Shown here piece after piece: positions 11,129 through 18,856 of a stretch of DNA of 64,000 nucleotides (position 1 is its first letter; the number at the start of each line of letters is the position of its first letter). A model generated the notes under the pieces. That model saw nothing but the letters and a program-made list of their open reading frames with translations. It searched no databases and was not told the origin of the DNA. The translations under genes and the position numbers were made by a program. Source of the stretch: Pseudomonas lalkuanensis (lineage in GTDB: Bacteria; Pseudomonadota; Gammaproteobacteria; Pseudomonadales; Pseudomonadaceae). Location of the stretch: contig NZ_CP043311.1 in assembly GCF_008807375.1 (NCBI RefSeq), forward strand, positions 152,501 through 216,500, read 5' to 3'.

Positions 11129-12349
11129 ATGGCTGATATGGAACGGGCACCCAGGGTGCTGATAGCCGACCCCGATCGCTGGAGCGCCGAGCTGCTTGTC
11201 GCGCTGGTGCGCAAGGCGCGCTGCGATGCCCAGTTGGCGGTGCTGCAGGACAGCCATAGCGTGCTCGAGCATTGCAGCACCGGCTGGCCGGATCTGCTGA
11301 TCGTCGACTATGGCCTGCCCGGCGTCGGTGGACTGGAACTGCTGCGGGAAGTGCGCCGCCAGCGGCGCCATCCGCCCGTGCCATTCTTCCTCATCACCGA
11401 ACGCGTGGATGCGGCCAGCGTTCGCGCCGCCCTGCCGTTGGCCCCCACTGCCTACCTGGCCAAGCCGTTCAACGCCGAAGATCTGCTGAAGCGCCTGCGC
11501 AACCTGCTGTTGGAGCCGGGTGAGGAGGTCGCCTGCCCGGTGCCATCGGTCCCCACCCAGCAAGCGCTGGACGACTACCTGGCCGAGGCTCGCGAGTCCT
11601 CCGCTGGAGCACCCCTGCTGACCACGGTGCTGGACGCACTGCGGCTGGCCCTGGATGCCCCCACGCGCGACCTTGCCGAGCTGGAGCCGCTGTTCCACCG
11701 GGACCCGCAGCTCACCGGCCAACTGATCGCCGCCGCCAACAGCGCCGCCCAGCACCTGGGCAGCGGTTGCCAGACCCTCGCCCAGGCGCTGTCCCGGCTC
11801 GGCCCCCAGCACAGCCTTAACCTGGCCCTGGGCCTGGCCCTGCAACGCAGCGTCAATCTCAGCGATCCCATGCTGGTGCCCCACGGCGAGCGCATCTGGC
11901 AACAGTCTCAACGCACCGCCGAGCTGGCGCGCTGGCTGGCGCAATGCCTGGAAGGGGATGGCGAGCGCTGCTACACCGCCGGGCTGCTGCACGCGCTGGG
12001 AGACCTCGCGGTACTGCGCAGCATCCAGGGCTGGCGTGACGGCGGTGGAGAGGAACTGACCGAGGAGCAGGTCGATGCCGCGCTGCGCACCCATGGCGCG
12101 CCGTTCGGTTCGGCCTTGCGCACCCGCTGGCGCCTGCCTCTGGAACTGCGCCAGTTGATCGCCGCCGCCTATCAGCTCGGCGGTGGCGTCTACTCGAAGG
12201 ACGCGCTCATCGTGCACATCGCCAAGCTCGCGGCCGAGCTTCCCGAAGGCGAAGACGCCAGCGGCCTCGCCCGGCACAAGGCAGCACGGATGCTCGGCCT
12301 GGATGCCGCCCTGCTGGCGTCGCTGCCGAATTCGGAAGCTGCCGGCTAG
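11129..12349 (+). CDS. Response regulator with HDOD output domain (second of a tandem pair)
   Basis: A 406-residue paralogue of the preceding protein with the same receiver-HDOD layout. Asp60 (PDLLIVDYGLPG) is the phospho-acceptor, LIADPD at 11-16 supplies acidic residues and Lys112 lies in LAKPF. Stretches such as RVDAASVRA, DPQLTGQLIAAANSAAQHLG and CYTAGLLH are shared almost word for word with the upstream copy, showing a local duplication. Starts at TTG 11105, ATG 11129 or ATG 11138 are possible; 11129 is a compromise based on an AGGA about 10 bases upstream. The 3' end overlaps the convergent thiol-isomerase gene by four bases. Confidence 0.83.
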   Translation: MADMERAPRVLIADPDRWSAELLVALVRKARCDAQLAVLQDSHSVLEHCSTGWPDLLIVDYGLPGVGGLELLREVRRQRRHPPVPFFLITERVDAASVRAALPLAPTAYLAKPFNAEDLLKRLRNLLLEPGEEVACPVPSVPTQQALDDYLAEARESSAGAPLLTTVLDALRLALDAPTRDLAELEPLFHRDPQLTGQLIAAANSAAQHLGSGCQTLAQALSRLGPQHSLNLALGLALQRSVNLSDPMLVPHGERIWQQSQRTAELARWLAQCLEGDGERCYTAGLLHALGDLAVLRSIQGWRDGGGEELTEEQVDAALRTHGAPFGSALRTRWRLPLELRQLIAAAYQLGGGVYSKDALIVHIAKLAAELPEGEDASGLARHKAARMLGLDAALLASLPNSEAAG

Positions 12350-12936
12350 GCCAGCGCTTCCTCGACGAAGTCCAGCCGGTCCTGGCCGAAGTACATCTCC
12401 TCACCGACGAAGCAGGTGGGCGCGCCGAACACGCCGCGCCTCACCGCTTCCTCGGTGGCAGCCTTCAGCGCGTCCTTCACCTCCTGATCACCCACCAGGG
12501 CCAGCAGCGCCTGGGGATCGAAGCCGGCATCCTGCAGGACGGTGGCCACCACGGCCGGGTCGCCCAGATTGCGCTTGTCCTGCCAGAGCGCGCGGAACAT
12601 GGCGTCCAGATAGGCCTCGAAGCGTTCCGGCTGGCGCAGCTGCACGCCGATGGCGCCGCGCATCAGGGTCAGGGTGTTGATGGGGAAGTGCGGGTTGAAA
12701 TGCATCGTCACGCCGTAGCGACGGGCGAAGCGCTGCATGTCGATCATGGTGTGGCGGGCCTTGGCCGGGACCGCGGCCGGGGACGCGTTGCCGGTGGCCT
12801 GGAATACCCCGCCTAGCAGCATCGGGCGGTAGCGCAGTGTCGCGCCATGGCGCGCACAGATGCCCGGCAACTGCGTCCAGGCCAGGTAACTGGCCGGGCT
12901 GCCGAGGTCGAAGAAGAATTCGACGGTCTTGGTCAT
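12346..12936 (-). CDS. 2-hydroxychromene-2-carboxylate isomerase / DsbA-like thioredoxin-fold protein
   Basis: A 196-residue cytosolic protein of the DsbA/kappa-GST fold. The N-terminal strand-loop EFFFDLGSPASYLAW (residues 6-20) has Ser13 at the position where DsbA proteins carry their first cysteine, as in HCCA isomerases, which use glutathione. The family motif GVFGAPTCFVGEEMYFGQDRLDFVEEAL is at the C-terminus. The ATG at 12936 follows AAGGA by about 11 bases; an upstream TTG is less likely. Members isomerise 2-hydroxychromene-2-carboxylate in naphthalene breakdown, but many Pseudomonas copies, like this one, sit outside such pathways and their substrate is unknown. The SDR gene 58 bases upstream on the same strand may be co-transcribed. 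Confidence 0.8.
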   Translation of the reverse strand: MTKTVEFFFDLGSPASYLAWTQLPGICARHGATLRYRPMLLGGVFQATGNASPAAVPAKARHTMIDMQRFARRYGVTMHFNPHFPINTLTLMRGAIGVQLRQPERFEAYLDAMFRALWQDKRNLGDPAVVATVLQDAGFDPQALLALVGDQEVKDALKAATEEAVRRGVFGAPTCFVGEEMYFGQDRLDFVEEALA

Positions 12937-12993
12937 GCTTTTGCTCTTCCTTTTCAAAGGTCATGTGGTATCGCGCGGCGAGTCAGGGCGCGC

Positions 12994-13734
12994 TTACCAC
13001 TTCTCCATCCAGGGCCGCAGATCCAGCTCGAACGTCCAGGCGTCGCGCGGCTGGCTATGCAGATACCAGTAGTTCTCGGCGATGTGTTCAGGGGCGAGGA
13101 TGCCGTCATGGTCCTTCAGCGCATAGCGCTCGGGGAAGCTCTCGCGGATGAACTCGGTATCGATGGCGCCGTCCACCACCACGTGGGCCACGTGGATGTT
13201 CCGGGGCCCGAGCTCACGCGCCATGCTCTGGGCCAGGGCGCGGATGCCGTGCTTGGCGCCGGCGAAGGCGGCAAAGCCGGCGGCGCCACGCAAGCCGGCG
13301 GTGGCGCCGGTGAAGAGGATGGTGCCGCGCCCGCGAGTGACCATGCGCTTGGCCACCGCCTGGCTGGTAAGGAAGCCGGAGAAGCAGGCCATCTCCCAGA
13401 TCTTGAAGTACTTGCGCGCGGTCTCTTCGAGGATGCTGCAAGGCACGTTGGCGCCGATGTTGAAGACGAAGGCCTCGATCGGGCCGATGTCCCGCTCGAT
13501 GGTTTCCACCAGCTCGGCGACGTCCTCTTCCTTGCGCGCATCCGAGCCGAAGCCATGGGCCTCACCACCGTCGGCGCGAATGGCATCCACCAGCGGCTGC
13601 AGCTTGTCGGCGCTGCGCCGGGTCACGCAGGCCACATAGCCCTCGCGGGCGAAGCGCCGGGCGATGGCGCCGCCGGTGGCGTCGCCCGCACCAATTACCA
13701 GTACGACTTTCTTGTTTTCGGTCTCGCTAGCCAT
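12994..13734 (-). CDS. SDR-family oxidoreductase with degenerate catalytic residues
   Basis: A 246-residue Rossmann-fold protein of the short-chain dehydrogenase/reductase type. The dinucleotide loop GAGDATG is at 15-21. The active site is unusual: where the family has Ser...Tyr-x-x-x-Lys, this protein has Ala144 (FTGATAG) and Phe157 followed by Lys161 (FAGAK). The catalytic Ser and Tyr are therefore both replaced while Lys stays, so classical dehydrogenase activity is doubtful. The ATG at 13734 follows AAAGGTG at good spacing; a GTG three codons earlier is the alternative. It is divergent from a TetR regulator with two operator-like repeats in the gap, and probably co-transcribed with the isomerase-like gene downstream. 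Its substrate cannot be named. Confidence 0.8.
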   Translation of the reverse strand: MASETENKKVVLVIGAGDATGGAIARRFAREGYVACVTRRSADKLQPLVDAIRADGGEAHGFGSDARKEEDVAELVETIERDIGPIEAFVFNIGANVPCSILEETARKYFKIWEMACFSGFLTSQAVAKRMVTRGRGTILFTGATAGLRGAAGFAAFAGAKHGIRALAQSMARELGPRNIHVAHVVVDGAIDTEFIRESFPERYALKDHDGILAPEHIAENYWYLHSQPRDAWTFELDLRPWMEKW

Positions 13735-13750
13735 GCTGTTCACCTTTACT

Positions 13751-13778
13751 GAACGATCGTTAGCTGAACGGACGTTAT
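13751..13778. promoter_or_regulatory. Two direct operator-like repeats between SDR gene and tetR
   Basis: Two copies of a TGAACG..CGTT box, GAACGATCGTTA (13751-13762) and GAACGGACGTTA (13767-13778), spaced 16 bases apart. The first core AACGATCGTT is a perfect palindrome; the second differs in its centre. They lie in the 87-base gap between the divergent starts, the expected site for autorepression by the adjacent TetR protein. Confidence 0.65.
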
Positions 13779-13821
13779 GCTATGCTCGCCAACGCGTCAA
13801 GCCAGTCCACCGGAGGTCGTC

Positions 13822-14394
13822 GTGCGTTATTCAGCCACCCACAAGGAAGAAACCCGCCAGAAACTGCTGGAAAGCAGCGGTGCGATCGCCAAAAGTGGCG
13901 GGTTTTCCACCACCGGCGTCGACGGCCTGATGAAGGCCATCGGCCTGACCGGCGGGGCCTTCTACAGCCATTTCCCGTCGAAGAACGACCTCTTCACCGC
14001 TATCGTCCAGCGCGAGCTGTCACGCAGCCTGATCGGCCAGGTGGCGCGTGGCGAAGGCTTCTGCCGCGACAAGCTGGAACGCTGCCTCGACCGTTACCTG
14101 AGCATGGCCCATCTGCAGAACCCCGACACGGGCTGCGCCATCCCGGCCCTGGGCGCGGAGATCGCCCGTGCCGACCTCCCGGTACGCGAGGAAGCCGAGC
14201 ACTGGATGCTGGAGCTGCAGCGGGCCTGGGCGGAAATCCTCGAAGACGGCGAACTGGCCTGGGCACTGATTTCCCAGTGCGTCGGCGCCCTGGTGGTGGC
14301 GCGCATGCTCGCCCACGAAGAGACCCAGGCCGAAGTACTGAGTGCCAGCCGGGGTTTCCTCGGCCGTGTGGTGGATGACCGGCTAGAGCAGTGA
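13822..14394 (+). CDS. TetR-family transcriptional regulator
   Basis: A 190-residue regulator. The N-terminal helix-turn-helix spans about residues 22-50 (SGGFSTTGVDGLMKAIGLTGGAFYSHFPSKNDLF), a classical TetR signature; the rest is an all-helical ligand/dimer domain. The start is a GTG at 13822: GGAGG lies five bases upstream and the protein then begins VRYSATHKEETRQKLL, as in relatives. It probably represses the divergent SDR gene and itself through the repeats in the shared promoter region. Its last 12 bases overlap the end of the convergent LysR gene. Confidence 0.85.
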   Translation: MRYSATHKEETRQKLLESSGAIAKSGGFSTTGVDGLMKAIGLTGGAFYSHFPSKNDLFTAIVQRELSRSLIGQVARGEGFCRDKLERCLDRYLSMAHLQNPDTGCAIPALGAEIARADLPVREEAEHWMLELQRAWAEILEDGELAWALISQCVGALVVARMLAHEETQAEVLSASRGFLGRVVDDRLEQ

Positions 14395-15303
14395 CTGCTC
14401 CGCGCAGACGCTGAGGATCTGCTCCCTCAGCCAGACATTCGCCGGATCCTGGTCGAAAGGCTGCGCCCAGAGGAGCTCCAGGGAAAAGCTCGGCAGGTCG
14501 GGCAGCCGGCTGGTGGCGGTGCGAGCGTCGCCCAGGTGTTCGTGAACCCGCGCCGGCATGACCATCAGCAGCTCGCTCGCGGGGATCAACTGCAAGGCCG
14601 CCAGGTAGTTGTTGGTCCGGGCGGCGATCTGCCGCGAGCGGCCTTGCTGCTGCAGCCAGCCATCGATCATGTTGCGGTCCGAATCCCAGGGCGTGGGAAA
14701 TACCTGGCGCCGCGCACAGAAGGCATCCAGATCATCCACCGATGCGGTGCCGGCGGCGCGTACGCAGAGCAGGTCGTCCTTCAGCAGCGCCAGGCTCACC
14801 AGCCCGGGATGGGCGCGGTGCTGGTGCGGGCCGAAGCCCAGGGCCAGGTCCAGTTCGCCGTGGACCAGCGCCTCGGCGGGGATTTCCCGTCCCAGGCGCT
14901 GCACGTCGAGGCTCACCGGGTAGCCGGCATCGCTCAGCCGGCGCAGCAAAGGCGGCAGGATCAGCAGCTCGAAATACTCCGGCGCGCAGAGCCGGAAGGT
15001 GCGGGGGGCCTGGCTGGGGTCGAAGGCGTTGGCCTCGCTGAAGCAGGCGTTCATCAGCTCGATCATGGCGCGGGCGTGGGGGCGCATGGCCATGGCCTTG
15101 CGGGTGGGGCGCATGCCGCTGCGGGTGGCGATGAACAGCTCGTCGTCCAGCGTGCTGCGCAGTTTCTTCAAGCTGTAGCTGACGCTGGAGGCACTGAGAT
15201 TCAGCACCTCCGCCACCTCGCCCAGGTGCTGGCGCTCATGGATTTCGAGGAAGACCAGCAGGTCCTGGATGTCGATCTTGCGTAGTCCGTTGGCGAGCAG
15301 CAT
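14383..15303 (-). CDS. LysR-family transcriptional regulator
   Basis: A 306-residue LysR-type regulator. The winged helix-turn-helix covers about residues 10-68 (LLVFLEIHERQHLGEVAEVLNLSASSVSYSLKKLRSTL), followed by a linker helix and a type 2 periplasmic-binding-like effector domain from about 95. The ATG at 15303 begins close to the HTH as usual. The gene upstream on the same strand, 59 bases away, encodes an EamA exporter; a regulator downstream of its target on the same strand is possible but not proved. The effector is unknown. Confidence 0.87.
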   Translation of the reverse strand: MLLANGLRKIDIQDLLVFLEIHERQHLGEVAEVLNLSASSVSYSLKKLRSTLDDELFIATRSGMRPTRKAMAMRPHARAMIELMNACFSEANAFDPSQAPRTFRLCAPEYFELLILPPLLRRLSDAGYPVSLDVQRLGREIPAEALVHGELDLALGFGPHQHRAHPGLVSLALLKDDLLCVRAAGTASVDDLDAFCARRQVFPTPWDSDRNMIDGWLQQQGRSRQIAARTNNYLAALQLIPASELLMVMPARVHEHLGDARTATSRLPDLPSFSLELLWAQPFDQDPANVWLREQILSVCAEQSLL

Positions 15304-15362
15304 GTCCGGGTTCCATTGGGGGAAGCGCCATCAGAACCCGCGCCCGTCGACATGGCAAGCAT

Positions 15363-16265
15363 TCAGGCGGTCACCGTTCGCGCGGGGCTCAACCGCGCCA
15401 GCCAGAGCATGCCGAGGACGATCAGTACGGCGCCGGCCCAGGCCAGTGGCGCCGGCGCCTTGTGCAGCCAGAAGCTCTGCAGCAGCAGTGCGAACAGGCC
15501 ACTCAGGTAGCTGTAGGCGATCACCGTGGCCGGCGGCAGCCAGTGGATGGCCCGGTGCAGCAGCCAGAAGGTGGCCAGGGTGGCGGTCAGGGCCAGGTAG
15601 AACAGCCAGGCGACGTCGCGCAGGGCGATCCCCTGCAGGCCTTCCCAGCGCTGTCCGAGGGTGCTCGCCAGGGCCAGCAGCAGGCCGCCCGCCAGCAGGT
15701 TGCCGCAGGCCACGGAGGCGGCGCTGCGCTCGCTGCCGAGCCAGGGTTTCAGGCGCTGGCTGAGGGGGCCGTAGAGGGCCATGGCGAAGCAGCCGACGCC
15801 GTACACGCTGTAGGCGTAGGTATCGAAATGGGCGTTGTCGAGACCGAGCAGGGCCAGGGCGCCGAGGGCCGCGACCAGGGTCGGCCACAGGCGCTGCAGC
15901 ACCGGCTTGCGCAGCAGCAGACGTTCGCCGCCAAGGGTCAGCAGCGGCACGCTGACATAGAGCAGCGCGGTATCCAGCGCCTTGGTGTGCTTCAGCGCTT
16001 CGAACAGGCTGCCGAAGTAGAGGGCCAGCAGGCCGCCCAGCAACGCGTGGGCGAGCAGCGCGCGGCCACCGGGCAGGCCGTTGCGGCGCAGCAGCAGGAA
16101 GGGCAGGAACAGGCTGCCGGAAAGCAGCAGGCGCAGGGCGGTCAGGGGCAGGGCGTCGAGAGTGGGATTCACCTCGGCGGCGGCGAAGAACGACAGCGCC
16201 ACCAGCAACGCCCAGAGCAGCATCGAGGCGTGGGCGTTGAGGCCGGGGGAGAGGGATCGGCGCAT
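15363..16265 (-). CDS. EamA/DMT-family inner-membrane transporter
   Basis: A 300-residue protein with about ten hydrophobic segments arranged as two EamA halves, typical of drug/metabolite exporters that move amino acids or small metabolites outward. The N-terminus begins MRRSLSPGLNAH and enters a membrane segment at about residue 13. The ATG at 16265 follows AAGGAGC at seven bases; longer upstream frames have no homology. It precedes the LysR gene on the same strand. The transported compound cannot be inferred. Confidence 0.85.
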   Translation of the reverse strand: MRRSLSPGLNAHASMLLWALLVALSFFAAAEVNPTLDALPLTALRLLLSGSLFLPFLLLRRNGLPGGRALLAHALLGGLLALYFGSLFEALKHTKALDTALLYVSVPLLTLGGERLLLRKPVLQRLWPTLVAALGALALLGLDNAHFDTYAYSVYGVGCFAMALYGPLSQRLKPWLGSERSAASVACGNLLAGGLLLALASTLGQRWEGLQGIALRDVAWLFYLALTATLATFWLLHRAIHWLPPATVIAYSYLSGLFALLLQSFWLHKAPAPLAWAGAVLIVLGMLWLARLSPARTVTA

Positions 16266-16410
16266 GGTCAAGCTCCTTGGTGTGCAGGTGGCCATTGCGC
16301 CAGCGGGGCGAAATTCCGGCAAATCAGAAACTCGCGGGTGGATTCGGGAAATTGAATTGCCCAGCATGACGCTAGAGTTATCCACATCCCCCCGCCTGGA
16401 GATGCCTGTC

Positions 16411-17334
16411 ATGGGTCAGGATCGAGCGTCACGCGCTGCCTTCGCCGCACTCGGTGCCCTGCTGGTGAGCGCACCGGCCCTCGGCGATCCCCTCGCCGCC
16501 GCCAGCCGTGCCTACCTGCTGGAAGACAGCCATTTCCTCCGCGACGCCGCCTCCGAGCGCATCCAGCAGATCCGCTTCTCCTTCCGCGAGCCGCCCCTGG
16601 AGGAGGAGCAGACACCAGCCTGGGTGCGAGCCTTCGGCAGCCGGGGTTCGGCCGATGCCGACCACCGTGCGCCGCGCCGGGAGCGGGACATCGGCGGCGG
16701 GCTGCTGGGCAGCGAGCGCAAGCTGGGCAACTGGCTGGTGGGCGGGATGGGCGGCTATTCGGCGAGTTCGGTGGAAGTGCAGGGCGAGGACGCGGATATC
16801 CACAGCCTGCACCTGGGCGCCTACGCCGGTACCAAGATCTACAACCAGATCGGCGTGAAGCTGGGGGCGGCCTGGAGCGGCCATGACGGCGACCGGCGCG
16901 CGGCCGACGGGGACAGCGGCCAGGTGTTCGGCGAGCTCAGCTACTCCCTGGATTTCCGCGACTTCAGCGCCGAGGGATTCAGCGAACTGGCCTATGTGCG
17001 GCTGGACAGCGATGCCTTTGGTGCCCAGGACCGCCAGCGCGACGAGATCGGCTACAGCACCTTCGGCCTGCGCGGCACCACACGCATCGAACTTGAGTCG
17101 GGCCGGCGCCTGACCGCGCGCATCAGTTCGGGGTGGCGGCATGCCTACAGCGATAGCCGGCTGGAGGATGAGAGCGGCGGCGCCGTGGCCCTGACCCGGG
17201 ACGCGTTCCGCCTGGACATGGGGCTGGACTACCAGCTCAGCGAAGAGGCCTACGCCGGGCTGTTCTACAACGGCACCTATGCCGAGGACGCGCGGGACAA
17301 CGGGGTGACAGCGCGGCTGAGCCTGCGTTTCTGA
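16411..17334 (+). CDS. Autotransporter beta-barrel-domain outer-membrane protein with a short passenger
   Basis: A 307-residue exported protein. A signal peptide (about residues 1-25, ending SAPALG) is followed by roughly 70 residues, then a C-terminal beta-barrel of about 210 residues with alternating-hydrophobic strands, glycine-rich turns (GGMGGYSAS, LHLGAYAGTKIYN) and a terminal phenylalanine in LSLRF, the BAM recognition signature. This resembles the translocator of type V autotransporters, but the passenger is far too short for a classical one. It may be a stand-alone barrel. Start codons at 16402 and 16411 are both possible; 16411 has GGAG nine bases upstream. No neighbouring gene suggests a partner. 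Confidence 0.7.
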   Translation: MGQDRASRAAFAALGALLVSAPALGDPLAAASRAYLLEDSHFLRDAASERIQQIRFSFREPPLEEEQTPAWVRAFGSRGSADADHRAPRRERDIGGGLLGSERKLGNWLVGGMGGYSASSVEVQGEDADIHSLHLGAYAGTKIYNQIGVKLGAAWSGHDGDRRAADGDSGQVFGELSYSLDFRDFSAEGFSELAYVRLDSDAFGAQDRQRDEIGYSTFGLRGTTRIELESGRRLTARISSGWRHAYSDSRLEDESGGAVALTRDAFRLDMGLDYQLSEEAYAGLFYNGTYAEDARDNGVTARLSLRF

Positions 17335-17357
17335 CGAGTTGTCGCGCGGGGAACCGG

Positions 17358-17395
17358 GTGGGAGCGAATTCATTCGCGAATAAATTCGCTCCCAC
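17358..17395. repeat. REP-like inverted repeat
   Basis: GTGGGAGCGAATT..CATTCGCGAATAAATTCGCTCCCAC forms a nearly perfect hairpin. It is one copy of a family seen also at 48534, 49876 and 57598 in this window, in intergenic DNA only. It sits between the convergent barrel-protein and rubredoxin genes and could end transcription of both. Confidence 0.8.
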
Positions 17396-17422
17396 AGAGA
17401 AGGTCAGCGCGATATACGGCCT

Positions 17423-17587
17423 TCAGATTTCCTGCATGTCGAAGTCGTTCTTGCCGACGCCGCAGTCCGGGCAGATCCAGTCATCCGGCACGTCGGCCCA
17501 GCGGGTGCCGGCCGGGATGCCCTCTTCGGGCCAGCCTTTGGTTTCGTCGTAGATCAGGCCGCAGACCACACAAATCCAGGTTTTCAT
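17423..17587 (-). CDS. Rubredoxin
   Basis: A 54-residue iron-sulfur electron carrier, found by reading the minus strand. Two CxxC pairs bind a single Fe: Cys6-VV-Cys9 and Cys39-PD-Cys42, with the family motifs WICVVCGLIYDE and DWICPDCGVGKNDF in the right places. Rubredoxins pass electrons from a rubredoxin reductase to membrane di-iron enzymes such as AlkB hydroxylases. The gene lies 95 bases downstream of a membrane desaturase/hydroxylase on the same strand, so it is probably that enzyme's electron donor. The ATG at 17587 is the only plausible start. Confidence 0.92.
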   Translation of the reverse strand: MKTWICVVCGLIYDETKGWPEEGIPAGTRWADVPDDWICPDCGVGKNDFDMQEI

Positions 17588-17682
17588 GCCGCTACCTCTT
17601 GCTTGCAGCTGTGCTCGGGGAAAGGCGCGCGCCGGGGGCGCGCGCAGTCGCGATCATAGGGGCGGCGGTGCGTCCCCGGGCC

Positions 17683-18756
17683 CTAACCAAGGGTGGGTTG
17701 GGCGGATTGTGCGGCAGCCTCCTGCTTCGGGCTCCAGCGGTTGGCGCGGGCGAAGGTGCCGAAGTCGTTGAAGCGTACGCCCATCTCGCGCATCACCCTG
17801 TGTGCCACCGGCGCGGTCATCTGGCGAATGTAGAAGGGTTCCTTGACCACGAAATGGTGGATGGCGTGGGTGCTGCCGAAGTTGAAGCAGAAGGCCTGCA
17901 GCGGCCACATCCACCAGGGATTGAGCACCTGGGTCTGCTGGATCACGTTGCCCGGCTCGACGTCACCGTAGTAGTGCATGTTGGAGCTGACGAAGTGCAG
18001 GCAGAAGGTGCGCAGCACGTTCGGGCCCACCAGCGCCACCACCGCGATGTTGACGAGGCTCATCGCCTCCAGGGTGCCCGCCGACCAGGCGATGGGCGCA
18101 TTCAGGGCCCAGGCCAGGGTGTCGATGGCGTGGAAGCCGAGGAACAGGTACCAGGTGCCCCAGTTCAGCAGGGCCAGCGGCGCGTAGACCTTCAGGGTGC
18201 GCCAGAGGATGCTGCGCTTCTGCGCCCAGCTCTTGGCCCGGCCCATGCGGATCAGCGAGGACATCACGTTGTCCCCCACCATCAGCAGGCGCGCCAGGCC
18301 CCAGGGTTCGCCGTTGGTGATGGCGCGTTCCTCCAGGTCGGTCTCGGTGCCCGACACCTTGTGGTGGTTGAGGTGCAGGTGGCGGCGGACCCAGGGGTTG
18401 ATGGTGCTCGGCCGCGCCATCCAGACCAGTGCCATCATCAGGTTGTGCGGCACCTTGCGCTTGCGGAAGTACATGCTGTGGATCAGGTCGTGCTCCAGCT
18501 CATGGGTCAGCGAGGCGAAGAAGGCGTTGAGCAGCAGGCAGGCCCACCAGGCGATCTGGTCGTTCAGGTAGAGCAGGGCGGAACCGGCCATGCCGACCAG
18601 GGCGAAGACGAGGATGCCGGCGCCGATGGCGTCCTGGTGGTTCAGTACGGGGTAGCGCTGGCGCAGCTCGTTGCCGCGGGCCATCACCACCTCACGAATA
18701 TGCGCTGATCGCTGCTGGTCATTCAGTACGCGGGGGCTTGCAGGCGTGGTGGACAT
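17683..18756 (-). CDS. Membrane fatty-acid desaturase / alkane-hydroxylase-like di-iron enzyme
   Basis: A 357-residue integral membrane protein with the histidine boxes of the desaturase/hydroxylase superfamily: HELEHDLIH at 85-93, HLHLNHH at 126-132 and HAIHH at 297-301, plus histidines around 254-261 (HFVSSNMH). Together these would hold a di-iron centre that activates O2 for desaturation or hydroxylation of an acyl or alkyl chain. Hydrophobic stretches near 45-85 and 190-245 fit the membrane spans. Rubredoxin follows directly and an AraC regulator is divergent, implying inducible expression. Whether it desaturates or hydroxylates, and on which chain, is not clear; it is distinct from the DesA homologue at 31.1 kb. 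The ATG at 18756 has GAGG eight bases upstream. Confidence 0.83.
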   Translation of the reverse strand: MSTTPASPRVLNDQQRSAHIREVVMARGNELRQRYPVLNHQDAIGAGILVFALVGMAGSALLYLNDQIAWWACLLLNAFFASLTHELEHDLIHSMYFRKRKVPHNLMMALVWMARPSTINPWVRRHLHLNHHKVSGTETDLEERAITNGEPWGLARLLMVGDNVMSSLIRMGRAKSWAQKRSILWRTLKVYAPLALLNWGTWYLFLGFHAIDTLAWALNAPIAWSAGTLEAMSLVNIAVVALVGPNVLRTFCLHFVSSNMHYYGDVEPGNVIQQTQVLNPWWMWPLQAFCFNFGSTHAIHHFVVKEPFYIRQMTAPVAHRVMREMGVRFNDFGTFARANRWSPKQEAAAQSAQPTLG

Positions 18757-18823
18757 GCTTCCATCCTCTTGTTGGCGATGGTCCTACTCTGCCGGGAGGG
18801 GCTCTCGCCGCGCCCGACCGAGC

Positions 18824-18855
18824 ACGCCAACCTGTTGACCGGAAACGCCAACCTG
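18824..18855 (+). promoter_or_regulatory. Two exact 11-bp direct repeats, likely AraC operator
   Basis: ACGCCAACCTG occurs at 18824-18834 and again at 18845-18855, start to start 21 bases, i.e. two helical turns. This is the classic half-site geometry of AraC-family activators. The second copy abuts the araC-type start codon (18857), so binding there would also repress the regulator's own translation start or promoter, while activating the divergent desaturase. Confidence 0.7.
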
Positions 18856-18856
18856 C

